Below are positions 35,601-43,880 of a stretch of DNA of 64,000 nucleotides, one piece after another (within the stretch, counting starts at the first letter, position 1; each line of letters opens with the position of its first letter). The notes under the pieces were generated by a model. The model was given only the letters and a program-made list of their open reading frames with translations. It did not search any database and was not told where the DNA came from. The position numbers and the translations under genes are program-made. Source of the stretch: an uncultured Caryophanales bacterium (GTDB lineage Bacteria > Bacillota_I > Bacilli_A > RF39 > UBA660); the NCBI GenBank assembly GCA_947302515.1, contig CAMYVT010000001.1, positions 90,494 to 154,493 on the forward strand, in the 5' to 3' direction.

Positions 35601-38600
35601 ACCAACTTCTTTACAAGTACAATTAAATGATGAAGATGAAACAATTGTTACATTAAATTCAGGTAATGAATGGAAAGCAACTGTTGAAAATTTACCTAAA
35701 TATGCAAATGGACAAGAAGTTACATATACTTGGACAGAACTTAATTTACCATCACAATATACACAACAAACTCCTGTAGTAACTAATATAGAAGAAGATG
35801 GTAAAGTAGTAGGAAAATTAACTACAATTACTAATAAACATGAATCAGTTTATATTAACATTCCTGTTGAAAAGGTATGGTTAAAAGATGACAATGGTTC
35901 TGAGGGATTAAGAACAGCTGTCACTGTTAAATTATTAAAAGGTACTGAAACTATTGGTACAAAGACTTTGAATTCAGCAAATAGTTGGAAAGGTGTATTT
36001 GAACACGTTGCTAAGTATGAAGATGGAGAAGAAATTGAATATGACTTAGAAGAAGTTAAAGTTGATCATTATACAACTGATATCAGTTTTGATGAAAAAA
36101 CTGGTACATTTACAGTAACTAATACAAGAGAAGATGATAAGACTATAGAAATTCCTGTAGAGAAGATATGGGTAGGAGATAACAATGATGAACAAGGATT
36201 AAGAACTCCTATTACTGTTACATTAAAGAATGGTAATACAACTGTAGGAACTAAGACATTATCAGCTTCAAATAACTGGAAAGATAAATTTACTGATTTA
36301 CCTAAGTATGAAAACGGGGCTGAAATAGAGTACACTTTAACTGAAAATTATACAAATACACATTATGAAATAGGTGAAGTTGAAGGTAGTACTAAAGAAG
36401 GATTTACTGTTACAAACACAAGAATTCCAGATGATATTACTATTAAATATACTGTTAAGAAAATCTGGGATGATAGTGATGATCAAGATGGTATAAGACC
36501 AGATAGTATTACAGTTACTTTAACTGGTACAATTAAGGAAAGAGATAATAATGGAAATCTTACTGATACTGATAAAGTAGCATATCCTGCAGAAGAAGTT
36601 ACTGTTTCTAAACCTGAAGGTGCAGCAACTAATGAATGGTCAGTTACAGTAGAAAACTTACCAAAATATGCTGATGGGCAATTAATAACTTATACTATTT
36701 CTGAAGAACAAGTAGATGATTATGATAAACCAGAAATAGATGGAAATGAAGTTACTAATCCACATAATCCATTTGAAACAAAAGTAACAGTTATCAAAAA
36801 ATGGGATGATAAGAATGATCAAGATGGATTAAGAGATGAAGTTACATTTATGTTAACAAATGATAAAGGATTATTAATTCCTGGAGCACATAAAGATGTA
36901 ACATTTAAGTTAACTGATGAAAATGTAGATTCTGAAGGTAACTGGGTAACTAGTAAAGAAGGATTACCTAGAAGATCAGCTGGAGAAGAAATAGAGTATT
37001 CAGTTGTTGAAATTAGTAGACCTGCTGGTTATACAGCAAAAGATGGAGATCCTAAAGTTGAAAAATCTAAAACAGATGATAAATCAGGAGCTCAAGAGTT
37101 TACTATTACATATACTAACGTTCATGAAACCGCAACTGTTGATGTTGAAGGTGTAAAAGAATGGAACGATGACAGTAACAGAGATGTAGTAAGACCACAA
37201 TCAATCTATGTTACTTTAACTGGAACTGTTGATGGAGAAGTTGTTAAAACTGAAACAAAAATAGTTACTTCTGCAACTGCAGTAGAAGGAAATCCAAATC
37301 AATGGGCTTATAGCTTTACTGGTTTAGATGAATTCTACAATGGAGGAAAAACTATTACTTATACTATTACTGAAACTGATGAAAATGGTAATGAAATAAA
37401 TAATTTACCTAACTATAATGCTCCAGAATACTTTGGTGATTATAGTGTAAGAAATACTCATACAAATGAACCTACAAGTTTAAGTGGTAAAAAGGTATGG
37501 GAAGATGATGGTAATAGAGATGCTGTAAGACCAGCAACTATTACAATCGAAGTTTATGATGTTGATGATCCAAATACAATTGTAGATTCTAAAGAAGTTA
37601 CTGGTAGTATGACTGGTGCCGAATGGTCATATGAATTTACTGGATTACCTGCAAATAAAAATGTAAATGGTACTAAGACTCCAATTACTTATGAAGTAAA
37701 AGAAGTAAATGTACCAGATGGATATACATCTAAAGTTGAAGAGGATGGAACAACTATTACTAATACTTATACTCCAGAGAAAACTCAAATATCTGGTAAG
37801 AAAGTATGGGTAGATGATGGAAATAGAGATGCTCTAAGGCCAACAACTATTACAGTTGAAGTTTATGATGTAGATGATCCAAATACAGTTGTAGCTTCTA
37901 AAGAAGTTAGTGGTGATATGACTGCTGATGATTGGTCATATACTATAACTGGATTGCCTGCAAATAAAAATGTAAATGGTAAAGCAACACCAATTACTTA
38001 TAAAGTAAAAGAAGTTAGTTTACCAACTGGATACACATCTAAAGTTGAAGATGATGGAACAACAATTACTAATACTCATGAAACAGCTAAGATTAATGTA
38101 CCTGTTTCTAAGACATGGATAGATAGTGATGATAAAGAAAAACATCGTCCAACTGAAATTACAGTTTACTTATATGATGATAAGGATGTAAAAGTTGGAG
38201 AAACTAAATTAAATGCAGAAAATGGATGGGAATATACTTTTGAAAACTTACCAGCTAACAGAAATGTTAATGGTGTAGCAACACCAATTACTTATAGAGC
38301 TGAAGAAGTTATTACAGATCAAATTAGAGAATTCTATGATGTTGATGTAGTAGAAAATACAGCTATAATTAATACAATTAAGGATTTATCTAAAGATATT
38401 CCTGTTGCTAAGATTTGGAATGATGCTAATAATCAAGATGGTAAGAGAAAACCAGTTACAATTACTTTATCAGGAACAATTACTGATAAAGATGAAAATG
38501 TAATTAATGTTGAAACTGATAAAGTTCCAAAAACAATCACATTAACTGAAGAAGATTTAGATCCAAATGATCCAAATAGATGGGTTGGAGTATTTGAAAA

Positions 38601-39783
38601 TGTTCCAATATTCTATCAAGGATCTTGGATTACATATCAAATAACTGAAGCTGAAGTAGCTGATTACTCAGTAACTGCATATGGTACTGAAGATGATGGA
38701 ACATTAACAGTTACAAATACTCATGAACCAGAACAAGCTGTTTACTCAGCAAGTAAGGTTTGGAATGATGATGATGATAATGATGATAGAAGACCTGATA
38801 GTGTTACATTTGCATTAATGGCAGGTGAAAATGAAGTTCAAAGACTTGTTGCTAGTGAAGAAAATGGTTGGAAAGTAACATTCGATGCTGTACCAGTTTA
38901 TAAAGAAGGTGCAGTAGGACAAAAAATTACTTATACAGTTACTGAACCAGAATTAGATTCTAACTATACAATGTCTGAGGATATCGCAACAGGTGAAACT
39001 GAATATGATTTCATTATCACAAATGATCATGAACCAATGACAATTACTTACAATGTTCAGAAGATTTGGGATGACTGGGATAATCAATCAGGTGATAGAC
39101 CAGAATCTATTACAGTAAGAATTTATGAGTCAACTGATTTAGAAAATGAAGTTGCATCAAAAGTTATTACTGAAGCTAGTGGATGGAGCTGCACATTTGA
39201 TGGATTACCAAAATATAGAAACAAACAATTAATTCAATATGTTATTACAGAAGATAATGTTGATTTATATAAAGAACCAATAATTACACAAGTTGAACAA
39301 GAAAGAGATACAACTGAATTGAATAATACAGTTACTAATCCAAAAGATAGAGTTCCATATAATGATACAGGAGAAATCACTGTTAATAAGTATTGGAAAG
39401 ATGAAGAGAATAAGTATAAGAAGAGACCTAAATCAGTTACTATTGAATTATTAGCTGATGGTGAAGTTATTGCTACTGCTGATTTAACAGAAGCAAATGA
39501 ATGGACTTATACATTCACTGGATTATGGAAGTATAAAGAAGGAGAGGTTGGAGTTGAAATAGTTTATTCTATTCGTGAATTAGCTGTAGAATACTATAAA
39601 ACTACAATTGATGGATTCGATGTATATAATACTTATGATGGTCCAGTACCTGAAATTACTCCTCCAAATACTGGAGTAATGATGGTACAACAAGATAATA
39701 ATAGTGTTCTATTTGAAATGATTGTTACAGCTTTAGCAACAAGCTATACAATAGTTGTAGCAAGAAGAGCAAATGAACAATAA
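32644..39783 (+). CDS. Giant vWA/Cna_B cell-wall adhesin with PPNTG sorting signal
   Basis: A 2379-residue surface protein. N-terminal signal/anchor helix (about residues 18-40). A von Willebrand factor A domain follows with MIDAS motif Asp91-Arg-Ser-Gly-Ser95 and helices to about 365. A run of about 14 Cna_B-like beta domains covers roughly residues 860-2330, each beginning K-x-W-x-D and carrying R-P-x-[ST]-[IV]-x-V-x-L; these usually form isopeptide bonds and extended stalks. The C-terminus is PPNTG (2340-2344), a hydrophobic helix and a short basic tail, so it should be a sortase substrate. The start is ATG 32644 (AAGGGTG lies upstream; GTG 32635 lies inside it). A class B-like sortase is encoded 0.7 kb downstream. 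Confidence 0.92.
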   Translation: MKKSGGSIIKKAFSGKTLGLVLLAILMVASFGIGGKGFISTTLQKWFAAGEKPYIYKDRQPNRDGTYKISLDVKGESEKQVPKVNVIVIVDRSGSMGEGSGTSGIHYTATNSNDTGLYGLVNGEYVPLIRHGGAGNRTFWYDDNGTEVRYTGQRYRRSDGSMTRMQATQKAVKNLSDTLLANNSVEGNPDDTVEMALVSFATTAGTNIIKTNDPAEFNQALLGLNANGGTNWEDALDEANGINFGDNDPTYVIFFSDGSPTFHSSDGGYGNWNQGYGVYGTGGETEPNMERSYTQATDDASTLAAKVGADKFYTIFAYGTTVGAGYMSDLTTAAGAPAGNNYSASNTAELEDAFAEILENIQLAGIADAVISDGTTNEVKVGSQIVELLEVDESSYKYYKTNESGDFVKWDKPESEPKLQAKLVNGAVVWDLKEEGVLENGVTYRVTFDVYPSQTTYDYIADLENGVIEYGDLPTEVRQYLHQNGNAIDGYTYSLDTNTENVTLTYDDTRDEAGPQTIDFNKLPSVNTIADSISISKDWDNTIDSHDKAPVDVRLLKNDGTGYEEFCFTDTCKATLNNTNNYSLDDISIATGLARLNGNTLQVLDAGHDYKFDELGSEAYYWQLETEVVHPMLINGSLKKLLLVEENIPDLGGDTYKEIDGKKYYDLGNGNIYVESTEATSIKAKNHRRSNLNITKIVDGPTADPEDEFTFDIDVVQKDDEGNMIPSEDNVKYNDWLWFSVQDADGNYVTLEETPDNWTLDGGSYRAVNGTSLTVKLKAGYNLRFFNLHTGSTFDITETDLDDYTLVKLDEKVKYKEEVNGVLVDRTANPQTVTNSDTISGTITENNRTYTIEATNRYEKVNIDVKKEWSGDNDGAEGLRSEVKFKLMNGSTVVDTVTLDGKTDSVETTAWEGSFKPQPRFSGGREINYTVQEELGELANHYTSEQSGDPKDGLVTVTNTRIPEDTVTKASVFKVWDDDRNHDGFRPTSLQVQLNDEDETIVTLNSGNEWKATVENLPKYANGQEVTYTWTELNLPSQYTQQTPVVTNIEEDGKVVGKLTTITNKHESVYINIPVEKVWLKDDNGSEGLRTAVTVKLLKGTETIGTKTLNSANSWKGVFEHVAKYEDGEEIEYDLEEVKVDHYTTDISFDEKTGTFTVTNTREDDKTIEIPVEKIWVGDNNDEQGLRTPITVTLKNGNTTVGTKTLSASNNWKDKFTDLPKYENGAEIEYTLTENYTNTHYEIGEVEGSTKEGFTVTNTRIPDDITIKYTVKKIWDDSDDQDGIRPDSITVTLTGTIKERDNNGNLTDTDKVAYPAEEVTVSKPEGAATNEWSVTVENLPKYADGQLITYTISEEQVDDYDKPEIDGNEVTNPHNPFETKVTVIKKWDDKNDQDGLRDEVTFMLTNDKGLLIPGAHKDVTFKLTDENVDSEGNWVTSKEGLPRRSAGEEIEYSVVEISRPAGYTAKDGDPKVEKSKTDDKSGAQEFTITYTNVHETATVDVEGVKEWNDDSNRDVVRPQSIYVTLTGTVDGEVVKTETKIVTSATAVEGNPNQWAYSFTGLDEFYNGGKTITYTITETDENGNEINNLPNYNAPEYFGDYSVRNTHTNEPTSLSGKKVWEDDGNRDAVRPATITIEVYDVDDPNTIVDSKEVTGSMTGAEWSYEFTGLPANKNVNGTKTPITYEVKEVNVPDGYTSKVEEDGTTITNTYTPEKTQISGKKVWVDDGNRDALRPTTITVEVYDVDDPNTVVASKEVSGDMTADDWSYTITGLPANKNVNGKATPITYKVKEVSLPTGYTSKVEDDGTTITNTHETAKINVPVSKTWIDSDDKEKHRPTEITVYLYDDKDVKVGETKLNAENGWEYTFENLPANRNVNGVATPITYRAEEVITDQIREFYDVDVVENTAIINTIKDLSKDIPVAKIWNDANNQDGKRKPVTITLSGTITDKDENVINVETDKVPKTITLTEEDLDPNDPNRWVGVFENVPIFYQGSWITYQITEAEVADYSVTAYGTEDDGTLTVTNTHEPEQAVYSASKVWNDDDDNDDRRPDSVTFALMAGENEVQRLVASEENGWKVTFDAVPVYKEGAVGQKITYTVTEPELDSNYTMSEDIATGETEYDFIITNDHEPMTITYNVQKIWDDWDNQSGDRPESITVRIYESTDLENEVASKVITEASGWSCTFDGLPKYRNKQLIQYVITEDNVDLYKEPIITQVEQERDTTELNNTVTNPKDRVPYNDTGEITVNKYWKDEENKYKKRPKSVTIELLADGEVIATADLTEANEWTYTFTGLWKYKEGEVGVEIVYSIRELAVEYYKTTIDGFDVYNTYDGPVPEITPPNTGVMMVQQDNNSVLFEMIVTALATSYTIVVARRANEQ
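37483..38100 (+). repeat. Near-identical tandem 309-bp Cna_B units
   Basis: Units at 37483-37791 and 37792-38100 encode 103 residues each, both starting SGKKVW, sharing most bases including NRDA and the EVYDVDDPNT segment. Other units in the array are far more diverged. Confidence 0.8.
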
Positions 39784-39787
39784 TAAA

Positions 39788-39811
39788 ATCGAGCGGTAAC
39801 GCTCTTTTTTA
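39788..39811 (+). terminator. Adhesin terminator
   Basis: GAGCG-GTAA-CGCTC followed by T6. Confidence 0.8.
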
Positions 39812-39831
39812 TTTGATTAAAGAAAAAAATA

Positions 39832-39840
39832 TGATATAAT
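39832..39840 (+). promoter_or_regulatory. Extended -10 promoter of the 39874 gene
   Basis: TGATATAAT, with TTGATT at 39813-39818 as a possible -35 at a 16-base spacing. Confidence 0.5.
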
Positions 39841-39873
39841 TAATATGAAATAAAATATAATTGGAGTGATAAT

Positions 39874-40365
39874 ATGAGTAATGCAAGGGCAATGGTTTCA
39901 ATAGGAGATAATCTAGTATCTATGGATGTAACAGCAGTAAGAAGAGTTAATGACCATTTATTAACTTTAAGTTTATGTGATGGAACAAGATTAAATTTAC
40001 ATCCAGCAGATATAACATTATATGATTCTGATTCAGTATCTGCAATGAAGATGGAAGAAGTTATGGATCCAACATATTTACCATTTACTGGTAAACCAGT
40101 AGATAAACCACATATAGATAGAGCGCTAATCCATAAAGGTAATCGTCAAGCAGTAGTTACTATTACTGATATTAGATACCCAAACTCTTCAAATATAATT
40201 ATTACTTTAGATGATAAAAGTCAAATGGCAGTTCATCCAAAAGATTTAATTGTTTTTGATAATCAGTCTACAATAATGAGAGAATATCAAGAAAGATTTA
40301 TGTCACGTGGAAGAACAAAAACTGTATCAAATGAAGATACAGATGATTATGTATTTAGTTTTTAA
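39874..40365 (+). CDS. Unrecognised two-repeat cytoplasmic protein
   Basis: A 163-residue soluble protein that is an internal duplication. Each half has a beta-rich stretch ending in a His-Pro-x-Asp element followed by a hydrophobic strand: LHPADITLYD near residue 47 and VHPKDLIVFD near residue 126. Each is preceded by a strand pattern around L-x-L-x-D. No signal or membrane helix, and no family recognised. GGAGTGAT gives a good ribosome site, and it lies between the adhesin and the sortase but has its own promoter and terminator. Any link with the surface genes is unproven. Confidence 0.75.
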   Translation: MSNARAMVSIGDNLVSMDVTAVRRVNDHLLTLSLCDGTRLNLHPADITLYDSDSVSAMKMEEVMDPTYLPFTGKPVDKPHIDRALIHKGNRQAVVTITDIRYPNSSNIIITLDDKSQMAVHPKDLIVFDNQSTIMREYQERFMSRGRTKTVSNEDTDDYVFSF

Positions 40366-40392
40366 AAAAGATTAGATTTTTCTAATCTTTTT
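40366..40392 (+). terminator. Terminator of the 39874 gene
   Basis: AAAGATTAGA / TCTAATCTTT stem followed by T. Confidence 0.75.
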
Positions 40393-40398
40393 ATCTTA

Positions 40399-40427
40399 TT
40401 GATAATAATAAAGCATTATGTTATAAT
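40399..40427 (+). promoter_or_regulatory. Sortase promoter
   Basis: TTGATA at 40399-40404, a 17-base spacer and TATAAT at 40422-40427 with extended TG. The ATG at 40428 touches this -10, so it is not the start. Confidence 0.7.
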
Positions 40428-40451
40428 ATGCCAAAGAAAAGGGGGATTACT

Positions 40452-41162
40452 ATGAAAAGAAAAATAAGCTTATTTTTATTGGTAGTTCTAACTATATTAT
40501 TTTCTTTTTTAGTATATACCAATAATTCTAAAACAGAAGAAGTAAAGGTTAAGGAAGAAGTAGTAGTACAAAAAGAAGAAGTAAATTATGAAGATTTAAT
40601 TAATAATTTAAAAAATACATATAATAATCAAGATATAATTGGAATTGTAGAAATACCCAATGTTTTAAAAGAAATATTATTACAAACATCAAATACTGAT
40701 TATTATTTAAAACATGATATATATAATAATTATAATGATAATGGAGCAGCATTTTTAGATTATCGAAATAATATTAGAGAATCAAATAAATTATTAATAT
40801 ATGGTCATAGTGATCCATATGGAGAATTACCTTTTGTTAAAATAACAAATTATAATAATCAATCCTTTTTACAAGAAAATCCATATATTTATATAACTGA
40901 TTCTTTAGGTAAAAGAAAATATGAAGTATTTTCAAGTTATATAGAAACTCAAGATTTTGATTATGTTAATTTAGAAAGTTTTGGAGGATTAACATATAAA
41001 GAACATTTATTAAAATTAAAGAAAAAATCTTTAGTAAATAAAGATATTAAATTAGAAGAAGATTCTAAAATATTAATACTTCAAACATGTAGTTTTAATG
41101 AAAATATAAGTGCAAAAACTAAATACCAATTAGTTATTTCAAAAGAAATAGAAGAAGGCTAA
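40452..41162 (+). CDS. Class B-like sortase, catalytic Arg replaced by Lys
   Basis: A 236-residue membrane-anchored transpeptidase: basic N-terminus, one helix (about residues 5-22), then the catalytic region. His119 is in IYGHSDP, Cys213 in LQTCSF. The usual catalytic Arg, in the R-x-[VI]-V strand after the Cys, reads Lys224 (TKYQLVI). The segment IIGIVEIPN with FLDYRNN and the lengths fit the class B group. It should link a sorted protein to the cell wall or lipid II, and the giant PPNTG adhesin 0.7 kb upstream is the obvious substrate. The start is ATG 40452, after AAAGGGGGATTACT. The promoter reads TTGATA-N17-TATAAT. Confidence 0.82.
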   Translation: MKRKISLFLLVVLTILFSFLVYTNNSKTEEVKVKEEVVVQKEEVNYEDLINNLKNTYNNQDIIGIVEIPNVLKEILLQTSNTDYYLKHDIYNNYNDNGAAFLDYRNNIRESNKLLIYGHSDPYGELPFVKITNYNNQSFLQENPYIYITDSLGKRKYEVFSSYIETQDFDYVNLESFGGLTYKEHLLKLKKKSLVNKDIKLEEDSKILILQTCSFNENISAKTKYQLVISKEIEEG

Positions 41163-41175
41163 AAGCCTTCTTTTA
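41151..41175 (+). terminator. Sortase terminator
   Basis: GAAGGCT-AAA-AGCCTTC followed by T4, overlapping the stop codon. Confidence 0.8.
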
Positions 41176-41185
41176 TGTCCAATTA

Positions 41186-41214
41186 TTGACAAAAAGCAAC
41201 GTTTGTGGTATAAT
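41186..41214 (+). promoter_or_regulatory. Perfect-consensus promoter of the 41248 lipoprotein
   Basis: TTGACA at 41186-41191, a 17-base spacer and TATAAT at 41209-41214 with extended TGG. It is the best consensus match in the window, so the lipoprotein is probably abundant. Confidence 0.85.
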
Positions 41215-41247
41215 TTATGCACATTGAGTTTAAGGGGGTAAAAGAAT

Positions 41248-42108
41248 ATGAAAGGAATTAAAAATTTAAATGTATATCAAAAAGCTACAGCATTATTAGT
41301 AGCCGGTACAATGGCTTTTACTTTAGCTGGATGTGCTGGATCTGTAGATATGTCTTCTCTTAGTGCCAGCGAAGTATTATCAATTTCTGATGTACGAGAT
41401 GTTACATTAATTGATGAATTAATTGAAGCAGGAAGATTACAATATAATGAAGATTTAAATATTATAGAGGCTGCTGATCAATTAGAAAGATATCTAGATA
41501 TAGTTGAAACTATTGATGGTAAAGTTGATTTTACAGGAGTAGATCAATTAGAAGCATTACCTCAAGCTAGATATGAATTATCATTAAATTACTCATTAGA
41601 TGAAGTTAATGCACTTATAGAAGCTTCTAAATATAATGGTAAAGATGTTGTACAATTAGAGCAAAAATTAAATGCTTTAAAACAATTAAGATTTATATAT
41701 GATTATTGTAGTGCTTGGATTTATGAAAATGGTACTAATGTATCAATAGAATTCATGATGGCTACAATAAAAGGTAGTATTGCTGATGACTTAGAAATGT
41801 CAGTTAATGATTACAATACTATAGTTATTCCACCAGCAAGAGCTACTAATGAACCAGAATCTAATTTTATTAGAGTTGGTGATGAATCATATGAAGTAAG
41901 ATTAAATACTGAAGAGTTATGGAATACAATTAGTTATATCTATGCAATGCAAGAATTTGATAGAGATTGTGATAACGCATATGAAACATATAGAAAAGCT
42001 CTTAACTTTGGTAAAACTACTATGGCAGCAGGAGCTAACATTAATAATAAGAGTCGTGTTACTGAACAATATGATGCTTCATATATTAAAGAGAATTACG
42101 TAAAATAG
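41248..42108 (+). CDS. Lipoprotein of unknown function, strongly promoted
   Basis: A 286-residue lipoprotein with signal peptide (about residues 10-28) and lipobox TLAGC at about 25-29, so it would be lipidated and anchored outside the membrane. The rest is acidic, almost all helical (Leu, Glu, Asp rich) with no recognised domain. A C-terminal stretch TTMAAGANINNKSRV follows. The AGGGGGTAAAAG site precedes the ATG. The perfect-consensus promoter implies a major surface lipoprotein. It lies next to the sortase but is not sorted (no C-terminal signal). Confidence 0.8.
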   Translation: MKGIKNLNVYQKATALLVAGTMAFTLAGCAGSVDMSSLSASEVLSISDVRDVTLIDELIEAGRLQYNEDLNIIEAADQLERYLDIVETIDGKVDFTGVDQLEALPQARYELSLNYSLDEVNALIEASKYNGKDVVQLEQKLNALKQLRFIYDYCSAWIYENGTNVSIEFMMATIKGSIADDLEMSVNDYNTIVIPPARATNEPESNFIRVGDESYEVRLNTEELWNTISYIYAMQEFDRDCDNAYETYRKALNFGKTTMAAGANINNKSRVTEQYDASYIKENYVK

Positions 42109-42122
42109 TAATTCTTTTTTCT
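42091..42122 (+). terminator. Terminator of the 41248 lipoprotein
   Basis: GAATTAC / GTAATTC stem, with the stop codon in the loop, and T6. Confidence 0.75.
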
Positions 42123-42178
42123 TTTATATTTATAATAAAAACAAAATATGATACGATTATACTAAGATAGGTGATTAT

Positions 42179-42634
42179 ATGTATTGTATTAATTGTGGAA
42201 ATCAAATATTAGATGGGGATTCTTTTTGTACTAATTGTGGTGCTTTAGCAAATAATAATGCTCCTGTTCAAGAACCACAAAAAGTAACAGTAGTTCAAAC
42301 AAATAATAATACTATTTCAGAAGAAGATAATAAAAAAGCAAATTTTATGTGTATTTTATCATTACTATTATATATTGCTGCACCTGTAGTATTATATTTA
42401 ATAGATATGATAATTAGTTTTACACTTGATAAAGGTTTTACTTTTTTCTCAGCATTTTCTAGTTTAAGTCATTTAGCAGGATTAGCTTTAATGATAGTTG
42501 CAAGAGTAAAATATCCAAAGAATACTTTTGCTAAAGTATTAATGTGGATTTATATCGGTCTTATGCTTTTATCTATCGTAATAGTCATAGTAATAATAAT
42601 ATTTGCAATAGGAATTATTGCTAGCTTACTATAA
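42179..42634 (+). CDS. Zinc-ribbon membrane protein
   Basis: A 151-residue protein with an N-terminal zinc ribbon, Cys3-x-x-Cys6 and Cys17-x-x-Cys20 (CINCGN and CTNCGA), a short Pro/Asn-rich linker, then three hydrophobic segments (about residues 58-80, 85-105 and 118-150). Such zinc_ribbon plus membrane-segment proteins are common in Bacillota, with unknown function. The ribosome site is AGGTGATTAT. The following small gene begins nine bases after its stop and could be cotranscribed. Confidence 0.82.
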   Translation: MYCINCGNQILDGDSFCTNCGALANNNAPVQEPQKVTVVQTNNNTISEEDNKKANFMCILSLLLYIAAPVVLYLIDMIISFTLDKGFTFFSAFSSLSHLAGLALMIVARVKYPKNTFAKVLMWIYIGLMLLSIVIVIVIIIFAIGIIASLL

Positions 42635-42642
42635 GGTGCAAT

Positions 42643-42843
42643 ATGACAATAGAAGAATTAAGACAAATACTTATTGATGAGACAGAACCTGCCTTCTTTG
42701 TAGGAGGATATGGTGGAGCAATACTTGAAGTAGAAGAAATAAAAAAAGCTTCTCCAGAAGAATTAATTGAAATTGCTAGACGTCATGGATATCAAGTAAG
42801 TATTATTGATGAAAATAATAATCAAAAAACAAAAAACAGATAA
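42643..42843 (+). CDS. Unrecognised small cytoplasmic protein
   Basis: A 66-residue acidic protein: a helix (IEELRQILIDE), a Gly-rich loop (FVGGYGGAILEV), a second helix (SPEELIEIARRHGYQ) and a disordered basic tail. There is no signal or membrane segment, and no family recognised. TAAGGTGCA is the ribosome site. It follows the zinc-ribbon gene closely and ends at a bidirectional terminator. Confidence 0.75.
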   Translation: MTIEELRQILIDETEPAFFVGGYGGAILEVEEIKKASPEELIEIARRHGYQVSIIDENNNQKTKNR

Positions 42844-42861
42844 GAACTACTTATCTGTTTT
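42833..42861. terminator. Bidirectional terminator
   Basis: AAAACAGATAAG / CTTATCTGTTTT, a perfect 12-pair stem. It serves both convergent genes. Confidence 0.8.
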
Positions 42862-43788
42862 ATATTGAATTATATTATTAATCTTTGGAGAAGCCATTGG
42901 ATAATAGTCAGTACTACTTTCAAATAAAATATAATAAGAATTATTTTTATAGAATAATCCTTCTGCCATAGGAGGTAATTTTATTTCTTTTACCAAATTA
43001 TTTTTAGTTAATTTATAATATGGTATTCCTTTATTATTAATTCTAATTGTCGAGTCAGCTTTCTTATCTAATATATTTTCATAAATACTAAAATCAGATA
43101 ATACTAAATAAGTAAATGATCTAGTAAATACAAATTCATTTTTATCATTAAATGTTAATCCTTGTACCATTTTAGGTAGAGATATAACTACATCAGGTTT
43201 AGCATAATCAATACTATTACCATTATATCCCAATAATAATGGATTACCATTTGGTACATCATAAAATGGCTTTAAGTAAAAATCCCCAATCCATAGAGTA
43301 TTATCATGAAAAGTGCAAAAGTCACCTCTAATTGGTAGGGGAGTAATATTATTACTTTGAATAATCTTATTATTAGTATCCATTATATCTTTTAAAGAGT
43401 ATTCTTCAACTTGATAATCATTAGTAATCCATACTGTTTCATTATCAGTAGCAATACCTCCAACATGATTAGTTTGATTATTACCTTCCATATCTTTTAA
43501 TTCTAATGAATTAATTGTTTTACCAGTTTTAAAATCAATTACATATAACATACTTACATTATGTTTACCATTATAAGAAGTTTGTAACATAACATTATAT
43601 TTATCAGAATAACATAATCCTTGAGGTACATAATTATCTTTATTACCAATTGTTTTAAATGATTCTTTATAATTACTTTTATAAACAAGATACTGAATAT
43701 TTAATCTAGCAACATTTAATAAATATAAAAATAATCCAAATAGTATTATAAAAATAATTATTCTAATAATCTTTTTTGTTATTTTCAT
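42847..43788 (-). CDS. Unrecognised membrane-anchored, probably beta-propeller protein
   Basis: A 313-residue protein with an N-terminal helix (about residues 9-28) and an extracellular part. Several segments read as propeller blades: VPQGLCYSDKYNVML, VGGIATDNETVWITND, TFHDNTLWIGDFY and MAEGLFYKNNSYYILFE. Each has a strand pair around a W or Y and a Gly. The fold is inference; no domain family is recognised. It is transcribed towards the small 42643 gene and divergent from the transglutaminase-like frame at 43881, with GAGGTGAT before its ATG. Confidence 0.75.
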   Translation of the reverse strand: MKITKKIIRIIIFIILFGLFLYLLNVARLNIQYLVYKSNYKESFKTIGNKDNYVPQGLCYSDKYNVMLQTSYNGKHNVSMLYVIDFKTGKTINSLELKDMEGNNQTNHVGGIATDNETVWITNDYQVEEYSLKDIMDTNNKIIQSNNITPLPIRGDFCTFHDNTLWIGDFYLKPFYDVPNGNPLLLGYNGNSIDYAKPDVVISLPKMVQGLTFNDKNEFVFTRSFTYLVLSDFSIYENILDKKADSTIRINNKGIPYYKLTKNNLVKEIKLPPMAEGLFYKNNSYYILFESSTDYYPMASPKINNIIQYKTDK

Positions 43789-43851
43789 CTTATCACCTCT
43801 ATACTAACAATAGTTTATCATAATACTATAGAAATAAATATAAAAATAAGT

Positions 43852-43857
43852 TATAAT
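43852..43857 (+). promoter_or_regulatory. -10 element before the frameshifted gene
   Basis: TATAAT 24 bases before the ATG at 43881. No clear -35. Confidence 0.4.
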
Positions 43858-43880
43858 ATTAAGACAAAAGGAGATGGCCT

